Shown here piece after piece: positions 35,284 to 46,306 of a DNA stretch of 64,000 bases (within the stretch, counting starts at the first letter, position 1; the number at the start of each line of letters is the position of its first letter). A program made the position numbers and the translations under genes. This stretch comes from Clostridium sp. CF012 (lineage in GTDB: Bacteria; Bacillota; Clostridia; Clostridiales; Clostridiaceae): contig NZ_JAHLEF010000020.1 of assembly GCF_018861755.1 (NCBI RefSeq), positions 1 to 64,000 of the forward strand, given 5' to 3'. The notes beneath the pieces are model-generated. The model saw only the letters and a list, made by a program, of their open reading frames with translations. It was not told the DNA's origin and searched no databases.

Positions 35284-35718
35284 TTAAATTCCATTTTCAG
35301 TTTTAATATTCTTTACCTGCGTTGTTTTAACCTTTTTAAATATACAGGCTGAGTTTATACTTGAATTTACTACCATCTCAGCTAATTCTTTTATAGATGT
35401 AGTATCATCTTGGAATTTAGCTTCAATTAGTGAAACTAAGTTACACCCTGCAATAACCTCCATATTCTCTTTATCATTAGCAATTAAAGCAGCCGCTTTA
35501 AAAGGAGTCCCACCTATTATATCGCAATAGAATAATATAGCTGTATTTAAGTTTTTGTTTATTATGTTGTTAAATTTGTCTCTTAATGTTTCTTCTGTAT
35601 CCTCCACTGTGAAATCGATAAAACAGAAATTCTCACTTGCTCCGGCTAAAAGTTCAAAAGCACTTTTCATACCAGTTGCATACTCTCCATGTCCGCTTAT
35701 TATAATAATTGTTTTCAT
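35284..35718 (-). CDS. PTS mannose-family EIIA component
   Basis: 144 aa EIIA of the mannose/fructose/sorbose family. The phosphorylated histidine is in IISGHGEYATG, and ILFYCDIIGGTPFKAA is conserved. It transfers phosphate from HPr to the EIIB. It is the only IIA in a cluster with two complete IIB-IIC-IID sets and so probably feeds both. A TTG at 35733 overlaps the ribosome site TTGGAGTG, so ATG 35718 is taken. The preceding IID stop is two bases upstream. Confidence 0.9.
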   Translation of the reverse strand: MKTIIIISGHGEYATGMKSAFELLAGASENFCFIDFTVEDTEETLRDKFNNIINKNLNTAILFYCDIIGGTPFKAAALIANDKENMEVIAGCNLVSLIEAKFQDDTTSIKELAEMVVNSSINSACIFKKVKTTQVKNIKTENGI

Positions 35719-35719
35719 A

Positions 35720-36520
35720 TTATAACACTCCAAGGAATGATAATAATATTGCTAAAACGAACGTTATAAATATTAAAGCTATTGGACTTATTTTTTTCTT
35801 TTTCAATAAGTAAAACATTAATAATGCGTATGCCATAGGTAGTATATTTGGGAATATTCTATCAAAGAAATCCTTCTGTATAGACACAGAGTGTTCAGTA
35901 TTAATAGGAATCTGTGTTAATACACTGATTTTTATATAAGATGCTATAAGTCCTCCAATTACTGTTATGCCAAGTATTGTTGCAGCCTTGGCTATTATTT
36001 GTGATTTTTCCTTAATTAATCCTATAGCTTTGATTCCCGTATTATATCCAAGGTGAGTCCAAGCTATACGTAATATGAAAATAGTTAAATAAACTGCAAA
36101 GAATATAATTGGACCTAAGATACTACCTTGTAGCGCAAAAGAAGCACTTATTCCTGCAACTATTGGCAATATTGTGAACCAAAATATTGCGTCACCAATA
36201 CCAGCTAAAGGGCCAAACAAAGCTACTTTTAAGCCTTTTATTATTTTTCTATCATCATGATTTTCTTCTAAAGATAAAAGTAACCCCATAAGAAATCCTA
36301 CTAAATTTGGATGAGTGTTGATAAATTCAAGGTTGTCTTTCATTGCTTCTGACAAACCCTCTTTATCATCTTTATATATCTTCTTTAAAAACGGAAGCTG
36401 AGCTACTAGAAACCCTCCAGCTTGCATCCTTTCATAGTTGAAACTAGCTTGCAAAAATGAGGAGAAAAATCCTAATTTTGTGATATCCTTTTTAGTTAAA
36501 ACCTTTTTAGATTCCGTCAC
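35720..36520 (-). CDS. PTS mannose-family EIID component, set 1
   Basis: About 266 aa. Family signature LQASFNYERMQAGGFLVAQLPFL and GLKVALFGPLAGIGDAIFWFTILPI, with a C-terminal membrane segment. It forms the translocation unit with IIC. An ATG at 36541 has no ribosome site. AAGGAG lies nine bases before GTG 36520, which I prefer. The gene overlaps the end of the IIC gene. Confidence 0.9.
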   Translation of the reverse strand: MTESKKVLTKKDITKLGFFSSFLQASFNYERMQAGGFLVAQLPFLKKIYKDDKEGLSEAMKDNLEFINTHPNLVGFLMGLLLSLEENHDDRKIIKGLKVALFGPLAGIGDAIFWFTILPIVAGISASFALQGSILGPIIFFAVYLTIFILRIAWTHLGYNTGIKAIGLIKEKSQIIAKAATILGITVIGGLIASYIKISVLTQIPINTEHSVSIQKDFFDRIFPNILPMAYALLMFYLLKKKKISPIALIFITFVLAILLSFLGVL

Positions 36521-37301
36521 TAAAATCATCTCCTTCAACATTATTTGTAGTTGTTGCTACCAGCTTATTTTTTGAACTATTATATTCCATAATCGCTAGT
36601 GCTGTTCCTACAAGTGCAACAGGTAATAAATTGGGAAAATTCAAGAATGAAGCTACTAAAAATCCTATTATCAAAAATGGAACATATTCTCCTTTAAGCA
36701 TTACCTTTAAAAGCATACCAAACCCAACTGCTGGCAATATACCTCCTGCTATCTCAAACCCATGAGTTAGCCATACTGGCATTGATTGAACTAATGATTG
36801 CATTGCACCTTGTGCTAGATAAGCACATGTAAATACTACGATACCGTAGGTAATAGCAACTATTGCGGTAGTGATAATATTTAATTTTACAAGGGATTTT
36901 GTATCTGCCTCTGCTGCATATTTATCTGCTCTTCCCATGAAAATTGAAAAACTTGAATAATAGAATAAAATAATATATTGCATTAAAAAGCTAAATGGTA
37001 ATGCAAGGCCAATTGCTGTTTTAGGGTCTGATCCTGATGTAAATGCTATAACCGTAGTCATAATACCTGCTAGAACAGGATTAGGCGGCTGTGTTCCACC
37101 TGCTGGAGTTAGCCCTGCGAATGCAAGTTCCGTTAACCCTCCTGCCATTAACCCCAATCTGACATCTCCTAGTATAATTCCTGTTAATGTACAAACTATA
37201 ATTGGCCTGAATAAAAATAGTGCCTCTAACCAAAAGTCTATGCCAACTATGATTGCCATGACTGATAATAAAATACCTTGTATTAGAGTAATACTGTGCA
37301 T
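36507..37301 (-). CDS. PTS mannose-family EIIC component, set 1
   Basis: 264 aa membrane channel. FRPIIVCTLTGIILGDVRLGLMAGG, GLTPAGGTQPPNPVLAGIM and GGILPAVGFGMLLKVMLKGEYVPF are family hallmarks. GGGGGAAATAGT precedes ATG 37301. The IIB stop is one base upstream, so the genes are translationally coupled. Confidence 0.92.
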   Translation of the reverse strand: MHSITLIQGILLSVMAIIVGIDFWLEALFLFRPIIVCTLTGIILGDVRLGLMAGGLTELAFAGLTPAGGTQPPNPVLAGIMTTVIAFTSGSDPKTAIGLALPFSFLMQYIILFYYSSFSIFMGRADKYAAEADTKSLVKLNIITTAIVAITYGIVVFTCAYLAQGAMQSLVQSMPVWLTHGFEIAGGILPAVGFGMLLKVMLKGEYVPFLIIGFLVASFLNFPNLLPVALVGTALAIMEYNSSKNKLVATTTNNVEGDDFSDGI

Positions 37302-37302
37302 A

Positions 37303-37788
37303 CTATTTCCCCCCATATTTGATTTTTTCTTTTATATCATTTGGAATATCTTGTATAAATACATTAACTCCTTTTGATTCAATGTAGTGCAAATTTTCTA
37401 AGTCTTTTTCATCAACATAAACCTTTTTACTTATCTGGTGTTTACCCTTTGAAAAATGCATATTGCCAACATTTACATCTTTTAAAGGAACACCGCCATC
37501 AAGTAATTCTCTTATCTCTAAAGGTGTTTTACAAACTATAAAAATCTTTTGTGCGGGTGTTGCTTTTGCAATAATATCTATCGTTCGCTGAACTGTAAAG
37601 AATCTAATACCTACACCGGATAATTCAGCAGTAACACTCATAAGTTGCTGTTGAAGAGGGTCACTAGCCACTTGATTGTCAACAACAACAATTAAATTCA
37701 CGCCAAGTGAAGTGGTCCAAGTTACCCCTACTTGTCCATGAACTAATCTATTATCAATACGTGCTAATAAAATGTTTGGTATTCCCAT
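37303..37788 (-). CDS. PTS mannose-family EIIB component, set 1
   Basis: 161 aa. The IIB phosphohistidine region is RIDNRLVHGQVGVTW, followed by GNMHFSKGKHQIS, as in AgaB/SorB. It passes phosphate from EIIA to the incoming sugar. It shares about half its residues by eye with the set 2 IIB at 42545. Preceded by GGAGG. Confidence 0.92.
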   Translation of the reverse strand: MGIPNILLARIDNRLVHGQVGVTWTTSLGVNLIVVVDNQVASDPLQQQLMSVTAELSGVGIRFFTVQRTIDIIAKATPAQKIFIVCKTPLEIRELLDGGVPLKDVNVGNMHFSKGKHQISKKVYVDEKDLENLHYIESKGVNVFIQDIPNDIKEKIKYGGK

Positions 37789-37868
37789 TAATATATCCTC
37801 CTCTTTTTTGGAGATGTGACACCTAATAAATGGCTACACAAATTTATATGGGCATATTTTCTCTGTTA

Positions 37869-39011
37869 TTAATGAATTAAAACACCTTTTACAACCCTAT
37901 TCACTTCTCCACTCGGGAATGGATTATCAGGTGTGCATCCTATTTTTAACGATGCGAATAATGCAAATATTTGGGCTACTAAAAGTGAACTATATGGTGT
38001 AAATGCGTCGCTCATTATCTTTTCCATTGAATTATATATATAAACATCAGCATTGTCCTCAACCTCAAAATAGTATTTATCTGAAACTACTAATAACTTA
38101 TGCTTCTTAGATTTCGCTAGTTCAATAAGCATATCTATGTCATACTTTCTTGTATATTCATTATTTGATACGAAGAATAGTATAACTGTATTATCAGTAA
38201 GTAACGATTTAGGTCCATGTCTGAAACCCATTGGCGTATCATACCAAGACATTACTTTTCCTCTTGTGAGTTCTATACTTTTAAGTGCTGATTCTCTTGC
38301 TGCTCCAAAAAGGTTAGCTGAACCTAAAACAATTAACCTATTTACACTTTTCTCAAAGACCTCAGAAATAATGGAATATTTGTTCATTATAATTTCTTTA
38401 GCATAACTAGCTATTAAGCTTACATCTTCTTTTAAATCCCTTTCAATGGCAAATATGCTATAAGCCGCTAGCATCATACCAGTTACACTGCTAGTCATTG
38501 CAAATCCCTCATCGTTAATCTCATCAAATACTAAATTTAAAGTTCTCTCATTTTTATATCCTGCTAATTTGCCCAGTGGATTACAGGTTATAATGATATG
38601 ATATAAATTATTTATATGCTTTTCAGCTATTTCAATTGCTGCAATGCTTTCCGGACTGTCACCGGACCTCCCAAATGAAACTAAAACGGTTTTAACATTC
38701 CTAACAAAATATTGCGATGGACTCGCAACAATATCTGTGGTGTGAATAGACTCCACATCACTAAATCTAAATTCTTTTCTAACTAATGGTGCCAAAGAAT
38801 CACCAATAAAAGCAGAGCTTCCGGCTCCCATAAATACAATTCTCGTGTCACTATCAAAGTAGTTCATAAAATTTTTGATTTTTTCTCTATTATACGAAAT
38901 TTTGTCATAAATAGACGTCCACACTTTTGGTTGCCTATTTATTTCATTTACTGTATAAGTCATGCTTTTTTCTTTAATATCCTCTTGTGTAAACCCAAAT
39001 ATTTTTTCCAC
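37869..39011 (-). CDS. agaS: SIS-domain sugar isomerase/deaminase, AgaS-like
   Basis: 380 aa with two SIS domains: FMGAGSSAFIGDSLAP and VSFGRSGDSPESIAA in the first, SANLFGAARESALKSIELTRGK and TPMGFRHGPKSLL in the second. AgaS converts galactosamine-6-phosphate to tagatose-6-phosphate and ammonia. The neighbouring kinase and class II aldolase would complete that route, which supports the name. The start is GTG 39011, four bases after AAGGAGGAG. Longer frames overlap the kinase and lack a ribosome site. Confidence 0.85.
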   Translation of the reverse strand: MEKIFGFTQEDIKEKSMTYTVNEINRQPKVWTSIYDKISYNREKIKNFMNYFDSDTRIVFMGAGSSAFIGDSLAPLVRKEFRFSDVESIHTTDIVASPSQYFVRNVKTVLVSFGRSGDSPESIAAIEIAEKHINNLYHIIITCNPLGKLAGYKNERTLNLVFDEINDEGFAMTSSVTGMMLAAYSIFAIERDLKEDVSLIASYAKEIIMNKYSIISEVFEKSVNRLIVLGSANLFGAARESALKSIELTRGKVMSWYDTPMGFRHGPKSLLTDNTVILFFVSNNEYTRKYDIDMLIELAKSKKHKLLVVSDKYYFEVEDNADVYIYNSMEKIMSDAFTPYSSLLVAQIFALFASLKIGCTPDNPFPSGEVNRVVKGVLIH

Positions 39012-39042
39012 TATACTCCTCCTTCTTTGATGATTTATATGA

Positions 39043-40826
<1,784 letters not shown>

Positions 40827-40855
40827 TTAACCTCCGATAATTGTATAAAAATATT

Positions 40856-40888
40856 ACTGGACCAAATTAAATATTATTTTGGTCCAGT
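40856..40888 (-). terminator. Internal operon hairpin, partial terminator or processing site
   Basis: Stem ACTGGACCAAA / TTTGGTCCAGT between the IID of set 2 and the aldolase gene. The following minus-strand sequence (AATATTTTTATAC) is only moderately T-rich. It may attenuate or process the transcript, giving the two halves different levels. Confidence 0.55.
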
Positions 40889-40899
40889 AGTTAATTAAA

Positions 40900-41721
40900 T
40901 TATAATATTCCTAAAACTCTACCAAGAATTCCTACAATTACTGTTATCCCTATAAGCATAACAGGTGAAACCTTTTTCTTTAATAGATAGTACATTAAAA
41001 ATGTATATGCCAGTGGCAGCATCTTTGGCATGATTTTGTCAAATACGTCTGCTTGAATACCTACTTTTGCCTGTCCTGCATGTATTACTGCTTTAATGTT
41101 TAATGCAATGTATGAAGCTATTAAACCACCAACAACTGTTAAACCAATTATTGAAGCAGCATGAGATACATACTTGGTGCTTTCCTTCAAGGATTTTATA
41201 GCTTTTACACCCGTCTTATATCCGTAGTTCATAAGACCAAATCTTAATCCAAAATGTATTGCATTAAACAGTATAAGGAACACAAAGGGTCCAGCAATAT
41301 TGCCTTCCATTGCCATGGATACTCCAATACCAGCCGTTATCGGTAATAATGTAAGCCATATAAGAGCATCTCCGATTCCACCAAGAGGTCCCATTGTAGC
41401 CACTTTTATACCTCTTATTGTCTCTGGATCTTCTTTATTCTCTTCCATAGCTAATACTATACCCATTATAAAAGTAACTAGGAAAGGATGTGTATTAAAG
41501 AATTCCATATGCATTGACATTGATGCAGCTAAATCTTCCTTTTGTTTGTGTATCTTTTTTAGCCCTGGTAGCAGTCCGAATAACCAACCACAAGACTGCA
41601 TTCTTTCATAGTTGAAGGATGCTTGAAGGAGTAATGAACGCCAAACTATTTTAATTAAATCTTTTTTAGTAATAACGTGTTCAACCTTTTGGTTTTTATA
41701 TTTTACTATATTAGATTCCAT
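40900..41721 (-). CDS. PTS mannose-family EIID component, set 2
   Basis: 273 aa. LLLQASFNYERMQSCGWLFGLLPGLKK and GIKVATMGPLGGIGDALIWLTLLPI mark EIID. It is paralogous to set 1. ATG 41721 follows GAAGGAGG. A longer in-frame start at 41781 lies in the IIC gene and is rejected. It overlaps the IIC end by 11 bp. Confidence 0.92.
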   Translation of the reverse strand: MESNIVKYKNQKVEHVITKKDLIKIVWRSLLLQASFNYERMQSCGWLFGLLPGLKKIHKQKEDLAASMSMHMEFFNTHPFLVTFIMGIVLAMEENKEDPETIRGIKVATMGPLGGIGDALIWLTLLPITAGIGVSMAMEGNIAGPFVFLILFNAIHFGLRFGLMNYGYKTGVKAIKSLKESTKYVSHAASIIGLTVVGGLIASYIALNIKAVIHAGQAKVGIQADVFDKIMPKMLPLAYTFLMYYLLKKKVSPVMLIGITVIVGILGRVLGIL

Positions 41722-42478
41722 TTGTTCGTGCCTCCTTCTTTGGTTGATTATCTCCTTTTCTTTTAATTGAATAAAAATCATATAGTGCTATTGATGTTCC
41801 AAGTATTGCTACTCCTAGTATTTCAAGCTTAAAGTATGCAACGAATACAAACCCAATAAGCAAGAATGGAACGTACTCTTTTTTAAGCATTATCTTAAGA
41901 AGCATTGCAAAACCTATTGCTGGCATCATTCCGCCTGCAACCTGTAACCCGCCAATAAGCCATGTTGGAAGTACTTCAACTGCACTCTTTGCAGCATCTG
42001 CTCCAAAGAAAATTGGTAGGAAGGCAATTATTGCATAGAAGAAGAATAAGAATAATAACCCAAGATAATTTATTTTTTCGATTCCTTTTGTATTTGCATT
42101 AGCTGCATATTCATCAGCTTTATGCATCACAGGTGAAAATATTGTAAATATTAATGTAATTGCTCCTTGTACTGCAACTGCAAATGGCACTGCTATACCT
42201 ACTGCTACCTTTGGATCCTGCTTTGTAAGTATTGCAAAAGAGGTTCCGATAATAGCACCGATAACAACATTTGGCGGTTGTGCTCCTGCGAGTGGTACCA
42301 TTCCCATCCAAACAAGTTCTAATGTTGCTCCTGTAATAAGTCCTGTTTTAACATCCCCTAAGATAAGTCCTATAACCATACCCGTTACCAACGGTCTGTG
42401 AATATGGAAAAGACCGTCAAACAAGTCAATCCCGGCAATCCCTGCCCAGATTGCTACTAATAATGCTTGTAAAAACAT
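41711..42478 (-). CDS. PTS mannose-family EIIC component, set 2
   Basis: 255 aa membrane protein. HRPLVTGMVIGLILGDVKTGLITGATLELVWMG and PLAGAQPPNVVIGAIIG are typical of AgaW/SorC-type IIC. It works with the adjacent IIB and IID. ATG 42478 follows GGGGGGG. Confidence 0.92.
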   Translation of the reverse strand: MFLQALLVAIWAGIAGIDLFDGLFHIHRPLVTGMVIGLILGDVKTGLITGATLELVWMGMVPLAGAQPPNVVIGAIIGTSFAILTKQDPKVAVGIAVPFAVAVQGAITLIFTIFSPVMHKADEYAANANTKGIEKINYLGLLFLFFFYAIIAFLPIFFGADAAKSAVEVLPTWLIGGLQVAGGMMPAIGFAMLLKIMLKKEYVPFLLIGFVFVAYFKLEILGVAILGTSIALYDFYSIKRKGDNQPKKEARTNGI

Positions 42479-42544
42479 TTATTCCCCCCCTAATTAATAA
42501 CTTATAATCAATACCATAATTCGCATAATGGTAAGGTTATCAGA

Positions 42545-43021
42545 TCATTTTACAAAGTCCATTATCTTTTTTGCTCTCTCATCAGGTACTCTTCTGATCT
42601 CCATTTTTATGCCTCGCTTGTTTAATTCTCTAAATGCTTCTTTATCCGCATCGTCAATGGATACAGTACTTGTAATCTGCTCCTTGCCTTCACTATAATG
42701 CATATTTCCAATGTTTATTTCCACAATTGGAACTCCGCCTTTTACAAGTCTCAAAGCGTCCTGTGGGTTTCTAACTACCAGGAAAATATATTGATTATCT
42801 GCTGCAAATCCTATTTTGTCTATAGTTTCTTGTAATGTAAAGTAACGTGTCTCAACCACATCTGAAACTGCCATGTCCATAAGGCTCTGTTGAATTTCAT
42901 TACCTGCAACTTCATCATTGGCAACAAGTATAATGTTTGCCCCCAGATGACTAGACCAGGTTACAGCCACCTGTCCATGAATTAAACGATTATCAATTCT
43001 AGTTAGTAAAATACTCGGCAT
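42545..43021 (-). CDS. PTS mannose-family EIIB component, set 2
   Basis: 158 aa. Phosphohistidine region RIDNRLIHGQVAVTW, and GNMHYSEGKEQI. It is the first PTS gene after the GntR regulator (80-bp gap). ATG 43021 follows AAGGAGG. Confidence 0.92.
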   Translation of the reverse strand: MPSILLTRIDNRLIHGQVAVTWSSHLGANIILVANDEVAGNEIQQSLMDMAVSDVVETRYFTLQETIDKIGFAADNQYIFLVVRNPQDALRLVKGGVPIVEINIGNMHYSEGKEQITSTVSIDDADKEAFRELNKRGIKMEIRRVPDERAKKIMDFVK

Positions 43022-43101
43022 AATAAGACCTCCTTAATATTATTCTTCCTCCTAATAACCTACGCAACACTAAAGTCTCGCTAATGATGTACATGTAACT
43101 C

Positions 43102-43827
43102 CTATTCTTTAAGGGTGACATGATATTTAAATTTATCTCCTCTGGCGATGCTTACAGTATATTCTATAACTTCGCCTTGTTCGTAAGTAAAACGTTCAAT
43201 TTTTAGGCTTGGAATCTTTTTAGATATTTTTAAATGACTCGCCTCATTTTCATTAGTCATTACAGGCTCGAAGTATTCTTCAGCCATAGTAAATTTTGCA
43301 TTGAATCTTTTAGAAAATATGTCATACATTGCTTTACTCTCCAGATCAAACTTTGTTATACCTGGAAATCTGTTATATGGTATATAGCTTGTTTCTATAA
43401 TCATTGGAACATCATCTGCAAGCCTGAGTCTTGTAAACTTATAAATCGTATCTCCAATCTTCAAATTCATTCTCCCACTAATTTTCTCATTGCATTCTAT
43501 TATCTCAAAGCTTAAAACCTTTGAAGTGGGATTTCTAGAATTCCTTTTCATTTCTTCAGTAAAACTATAAAACTTTAAAAGATCCTGTTTCATCCTCTTT
43601 GGCAGCACAAATGTGCCTTTACCATGAACCTTATATATATACCCTTCGCTTTCTAGCTCCAACAATGCCTGCCTTACTGTAGATCTGCTCACATCATATT
43701 TTTCACAAAAATCTCTTTCTGATAGTAACTTATCTCTTTCTTTCATGCACTCTTCAATGTCTTTAATAACAATATCCATCAGTTGTACATATAAAGGTAT
43801 TCCGCTATCTTTATCTATAGATTTCAT
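43102..43827 (-). CDS. GntR-family (HutC/UTRA) transcriptional regulator
   Basis: 241 aa. N-terminal winged helix (residues 8-75, IPLYVQLMDIVIKDI, LSERDFCEKYDVSRSTVRQALLELESEGYIYKVHGKGTFV) and a C-terminal UTRA sensor domain (about 90-238) that binds sugar phosphates in relatives such as NagR/DasR. It heads the amino-sugar PTS operon and is its probable repressor. A matching operator palindrome lies at 43877-43890. Confidence 0.92.
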   Translation of the reverse strand: MKSIDKDSGIPLYVQLMDIVIKDIEECMKERDKLLSERDFCEKYDVSRSTVRQALLELESEGYIYKVHGKGTFVLPKRMKQDLLKFYSFTEEMKRNSRNPTSKVLSFEIIECNEKISGRMNLKIGDTIYKFTRLRLADDVPMIIETSYIPYNRFPGITKFDLESKAMYDIFSKRFNAKFTMAEEYFEPVMTNENEASHLKISKKIPSLKIERFTYEQGEVIEYTVSIARGDKFKYHVTLKE

Positions 43828-43876
43828 GTATTCCCCTTATCCATTTTATTTTAAAGTAAACCGTTACACTGTTCAT

Positions 43877-43890
43877 GTGGTTCGTACCAC
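43877..43890. promoter_or_regulatory. GntR/HutC-type operator
   Basis: GTGGTTCGTACCAC: five-base arms GTGGT/ACCAC around four bases, 50 bp upstream of the GntR start. Similar to NagR/DasR-class sites (TGGT...ACCA). A single copy was seen, consistent with one promoter for the cluster. Confidence 0.6.
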
Positions 43891-44228
43891 TTTCTATTAA
43901 TATTATATTTTATTCCTATATTTAACTTATATGCTAAATTATTATAATAAATATTATACTCCCTTATCAGTAAACATTGCTCCTTGATTCCACGCAATAA
44001 TAAAGAAAAATATATGACGGTATCTGCGGAAGAATTAAGAAGAAAGGATATAAAGAAAGTTATTTTGGGGAGGGGGAAGTTCTAAATACTAAAAGTAAAA
44101 AATTTATATTAAAAGAAAATAAAGAATAAAATCATAAAAAGTATGGTAAAATTGTAATTAAAATCATTGTTGCTTTTTTAAAACATAGCGTTTGGGAAAT
44201 TGAAAGACCATAGATATGTTAAGGCTTC

Positions 44229-44358
44229 GTTCAACTGGAGTGTATTTGAAATTGAGCGTAAAAACTTAAAATATTAATAATTAATTAATGTCTGTTTTGT
44301 TTTTACAGGCATTAATTAAAAACGTGCTCAACTTCAAATACACTTCTAAGTGTTATGC
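44229..44358. repeat. Long branched inverted repeat upstream of a GNAT gene, attC-like
   Basis: Outer arms 44238-44257 (AGTGTATTTGAAATTGAGC) and 44326-44346 are complementary with few mismatches. Inner arms AATTAATGTCTGT (44283-44295) and ACAGGCATTAATT (44305-44317) form a second stem. GTTCAAC at 44229-44235 fits the RYYYAAC core and GTTATGC at 44352-44358 fits GTTRRRY with one mismatch, in the order of an integron attC site. The GNAT gene starts 33 bp beyond. It could equally be a MITE-like relic. Confidence 0.45.
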
Positions 44359-44390
44359 GACATTAGATTTAAAAAATGGAGGTTATACAA

Positions 44391-45026
44391 ATGTGGATAT
44401 GGCCAGAAAAAAACAATTTTGAAGGAAATAGGGTTAGAATTGGAATTTTAAATCCAAAGCTACATTATGAGGATTTGTATGAAATGGCTATTAGTTCAAA
44501 TGATGAAGATAATAGTATTTTTAGATATATGGCATTCGGACCATTTATCAATAAAAATGAAATGAGTTTATGGTTAGAAAAACAATCGACTATGGGCGAT
44601 AGAAATGTTTATAGTATTTATAGTAAAAGACTGAAGAAATATGTTGGAATGTATTCAATCATTAATATTGATGAAAAAAATGGTAGAGTGGAGTTGGGGA
44701 GTATATGGTACGGTAAAGAAGCTCAAAGAACAGAAATAAATACAGAGACAACATATTTAATGTTAAAGTATTTATTTGAAGATTTAAAATATAGAAGAAT
44801 AGAATGGAAATGTGATAATAAAAATAATGCTAGTAAAAATGCTGCAACGAGATTAGGATTTGTTTATGAGGGACTATTTAGAAAACATATGATTGTTAAA
44901 GATAAAAATAGAGATACTTCATGGTATTCAATAATAGATGATGAATGGGATGAAGTTAAAAAAACTTATATAAACAATATTTTTAAGAAATATGGGAATA
45001 GACTGAATATTAAAGAAAATTTGTAA
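44391..45026 (+). CDS. GNAT-family N-acetyltransferase (RimJ/RimL type)
   Basis: 211 aa. RimL-like acetyltransferase fold with WLEKQSTMGDRNVYSIYSK, VELGSIWYG and RRIEWKCDNKNNASKNAATRLGFVYEGLFRKHMI. Acetylates an amino group of an unknown target. An ATG at 44376 overlaps the ribosome site, while ATG 44391 is eight bases after GGAGG. The cassette-like inverted repeat upstream and the debris downstream suggest it is a mobile accessory gene. Confidence 0.85.
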   Translation: MWIWPEKNNFEGNRVRIGILNPKLHYEDLYEMAISSNDEDNSIFRYMAFGPFINKNEMSLWLEKQSTMGDRNVYSIYSKRLKKYVGMYSIINIDEKNGRVELGSIWYGKEAQRTEINTETTYLMLKYLFEDLKYRRIEWKCDNKNNASKNAATRLGFVYEGLFRKHMIVKDKNRDTSWYSIIDDEWDEVKKTYINNIFKKYGNRLNIKENL

Positions 45027-45079
45027 ACAGCAAGGGAGTTCAATCGTGAATATAGGCAAATTTATCATGAGGAATCTAG

Positions 45080-45207
45080 ATGGAAAAATACGGAGATGAA
45101 GATTTTTAGATAGCAGAAGATTTATATGCCAAAGAGAGAGACTATTTTGTTACATTGCAAGACGCTTCAAATGCTTCAAATAGGTTAGAAGACTATATCA
45201 ACACACT
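45080..45207 (+). pseudogene. Possible gene remnant with an internal stop
   Basis: A frame beginning MEKYGDEDF, interrupted by TAG, then continuing IAEDLYAKERDYFVTLQDAS and NASNRLEDYINTLNLIE into a terminator. The amphipathic, charged composition looks coding, but I recognise no family. It could be chance. Confidence 0.22.
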
Positions 45208-45208
45208 G

Positions 45209-45230
45209 AACCTCATAGAGGTTGTTTTTT
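45209..45230 (+). terminator. Rho-independent terminator
   Basis: AACCTC-ATA-GAGGTT followed by GTTTTTT. It ends the plus-strand transcript from the GNAT gene and the debris after it. Confidence 0.75.
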
Positions 45231-45314
45231 ATTTATTACCTTTTTATAGTAGGATTAAGATGTCATAAATCATACCTTGATATCGGGTACATCAACATAT
45301 GTGTTAAATGGTAA

Positions 45315-45860
45315 CTAATGCTTTAGGGACAGGGTAGCAACTGGAATATTTACAAGCTTACCATCTATGCGCTTACTTTCCATTAATGTAATATTATTAA
45401 TAGGAATTATCACATTTTCTATAGATATTAAGTTTTCAAGTTCATCTATTGGCTTTTTTAATATAATATTCCTTCCCAAAGTTATATGAGGTTTAAGTGG
45501 TTTTTCATCAAATGCTATTTTTTCACGCTTAAGTGTAATACATAATTCTTCATAGATTCTCATTAAGTCTTCACTATTATTTATACCTATCCATAGAATA
45601 TTGGAATCTCCTTTTTTAAAGCTTCCGAGTGTATCTAAGGTAATGCTAAAAGGATCATGTTTTGATGCACATTCTTGCAAAGCATTAAGTAATTTCGGAA
45701 TATTGGATTCCTCTAGTTCACCGATATACTGTAGAGTCAAATGGAAATTATCAATATCGGTGAGTCGCCCTTTAGTGAAGTATCTTTCTAATTTGTTTTT
45801 TATATGTAAAAGGTAAGATTTTATACTTTTTTCAAAATCGATAGCAATAAATATTCTTAT
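45315..45860 (-). CDS. thpR: RNA 2',3'-cyclic phosphodiesterase (2'-5' RNA ligase, ThpR family), probable ATA start
   Basis: 181 aa when read from ATA 45860. The two catalytic HxTL motifs are present: FHLTLQYIGE and PHITLGRNI. An ATG-based reading from 45740 would lose the first HxTL and the N-terminal strand, so it cannot be the true start. Upstream the frame is open and gives (M)RIFIAIDFEKSIKSYL, the normal family N-terminus, behind AGGAGG (45870-45875) nine bases before ATA; ATT 45866 is the alternative. It processes cyclic-phosphate RNA ends. Confidence 0.78.
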   Translation of the reverse strand: MRIFIAIDFEKSIKSYLLHIKNKLERYFTKGRLTDIDNFHLTLQYIGELEESNIPKLLNALQECASKHDPFSITLDTLGSFKKGDSNILWIGINNSEDLMRIYEELCITLKREKIAFDEKPLKPHITLGRNIILKKPIDELENLISIENVIIPINNITLMESKRIDGKLVNIPVATLSLKH

Positions 45861-45875
45861 TTTAATCAGCCTCCT

Positions 45876-46306
45876 ATAAAAAATATGTTAGAAGTATGTT
45901 CCAATAATAACTCAGTGACAAGATGAAAACCTAATTAAATGTTACGATGATTAGTTTGACCAATAAATCTGAATTTATGTTATATATAACCATGTTGATA
46001 TACTGAAATTTATGCTTATTTTATGAAGCACTTTATATGAAACTACTTTTAACTAACTCTACTTTCAATTAATTTAACCAACATTTTTTTACGAAAAAAA
46101 GCACCTATCAAATTGAATTACAACTTGACTGATGTTATTTACAGCTTAAGTTTCAGGAGTTCAGTAAAAAAAGTAATTATTCGGATTCAATGTTTTCTCG
46201 TTGTGAGATCGAAGAAAATGTGGTAATATTTCCTTATTATATTAAACCATCAAGTTATTTAACGGTACAGGAATTTCAACAAATAAATATTAAGGAGTGA
46301 AGTTTT
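45876..46306. other. Intergenic region with possible coding debris
   Basis: No intact gene. From about 46150 to 46298 a plus-strand frame without a proper start reads SRCEIEENVVIFPYYIKPSS and ends at a stop just before the next gene; it may be a remnant. Otherwise only AT-rich spacer. Confidence 0.3.

Noticed and set aside
42120-42311. Second minus-strand frame inside the PTS IIC gene
   Set aside because: Shifted shadow of the IIC coding sequence with improbable composition.
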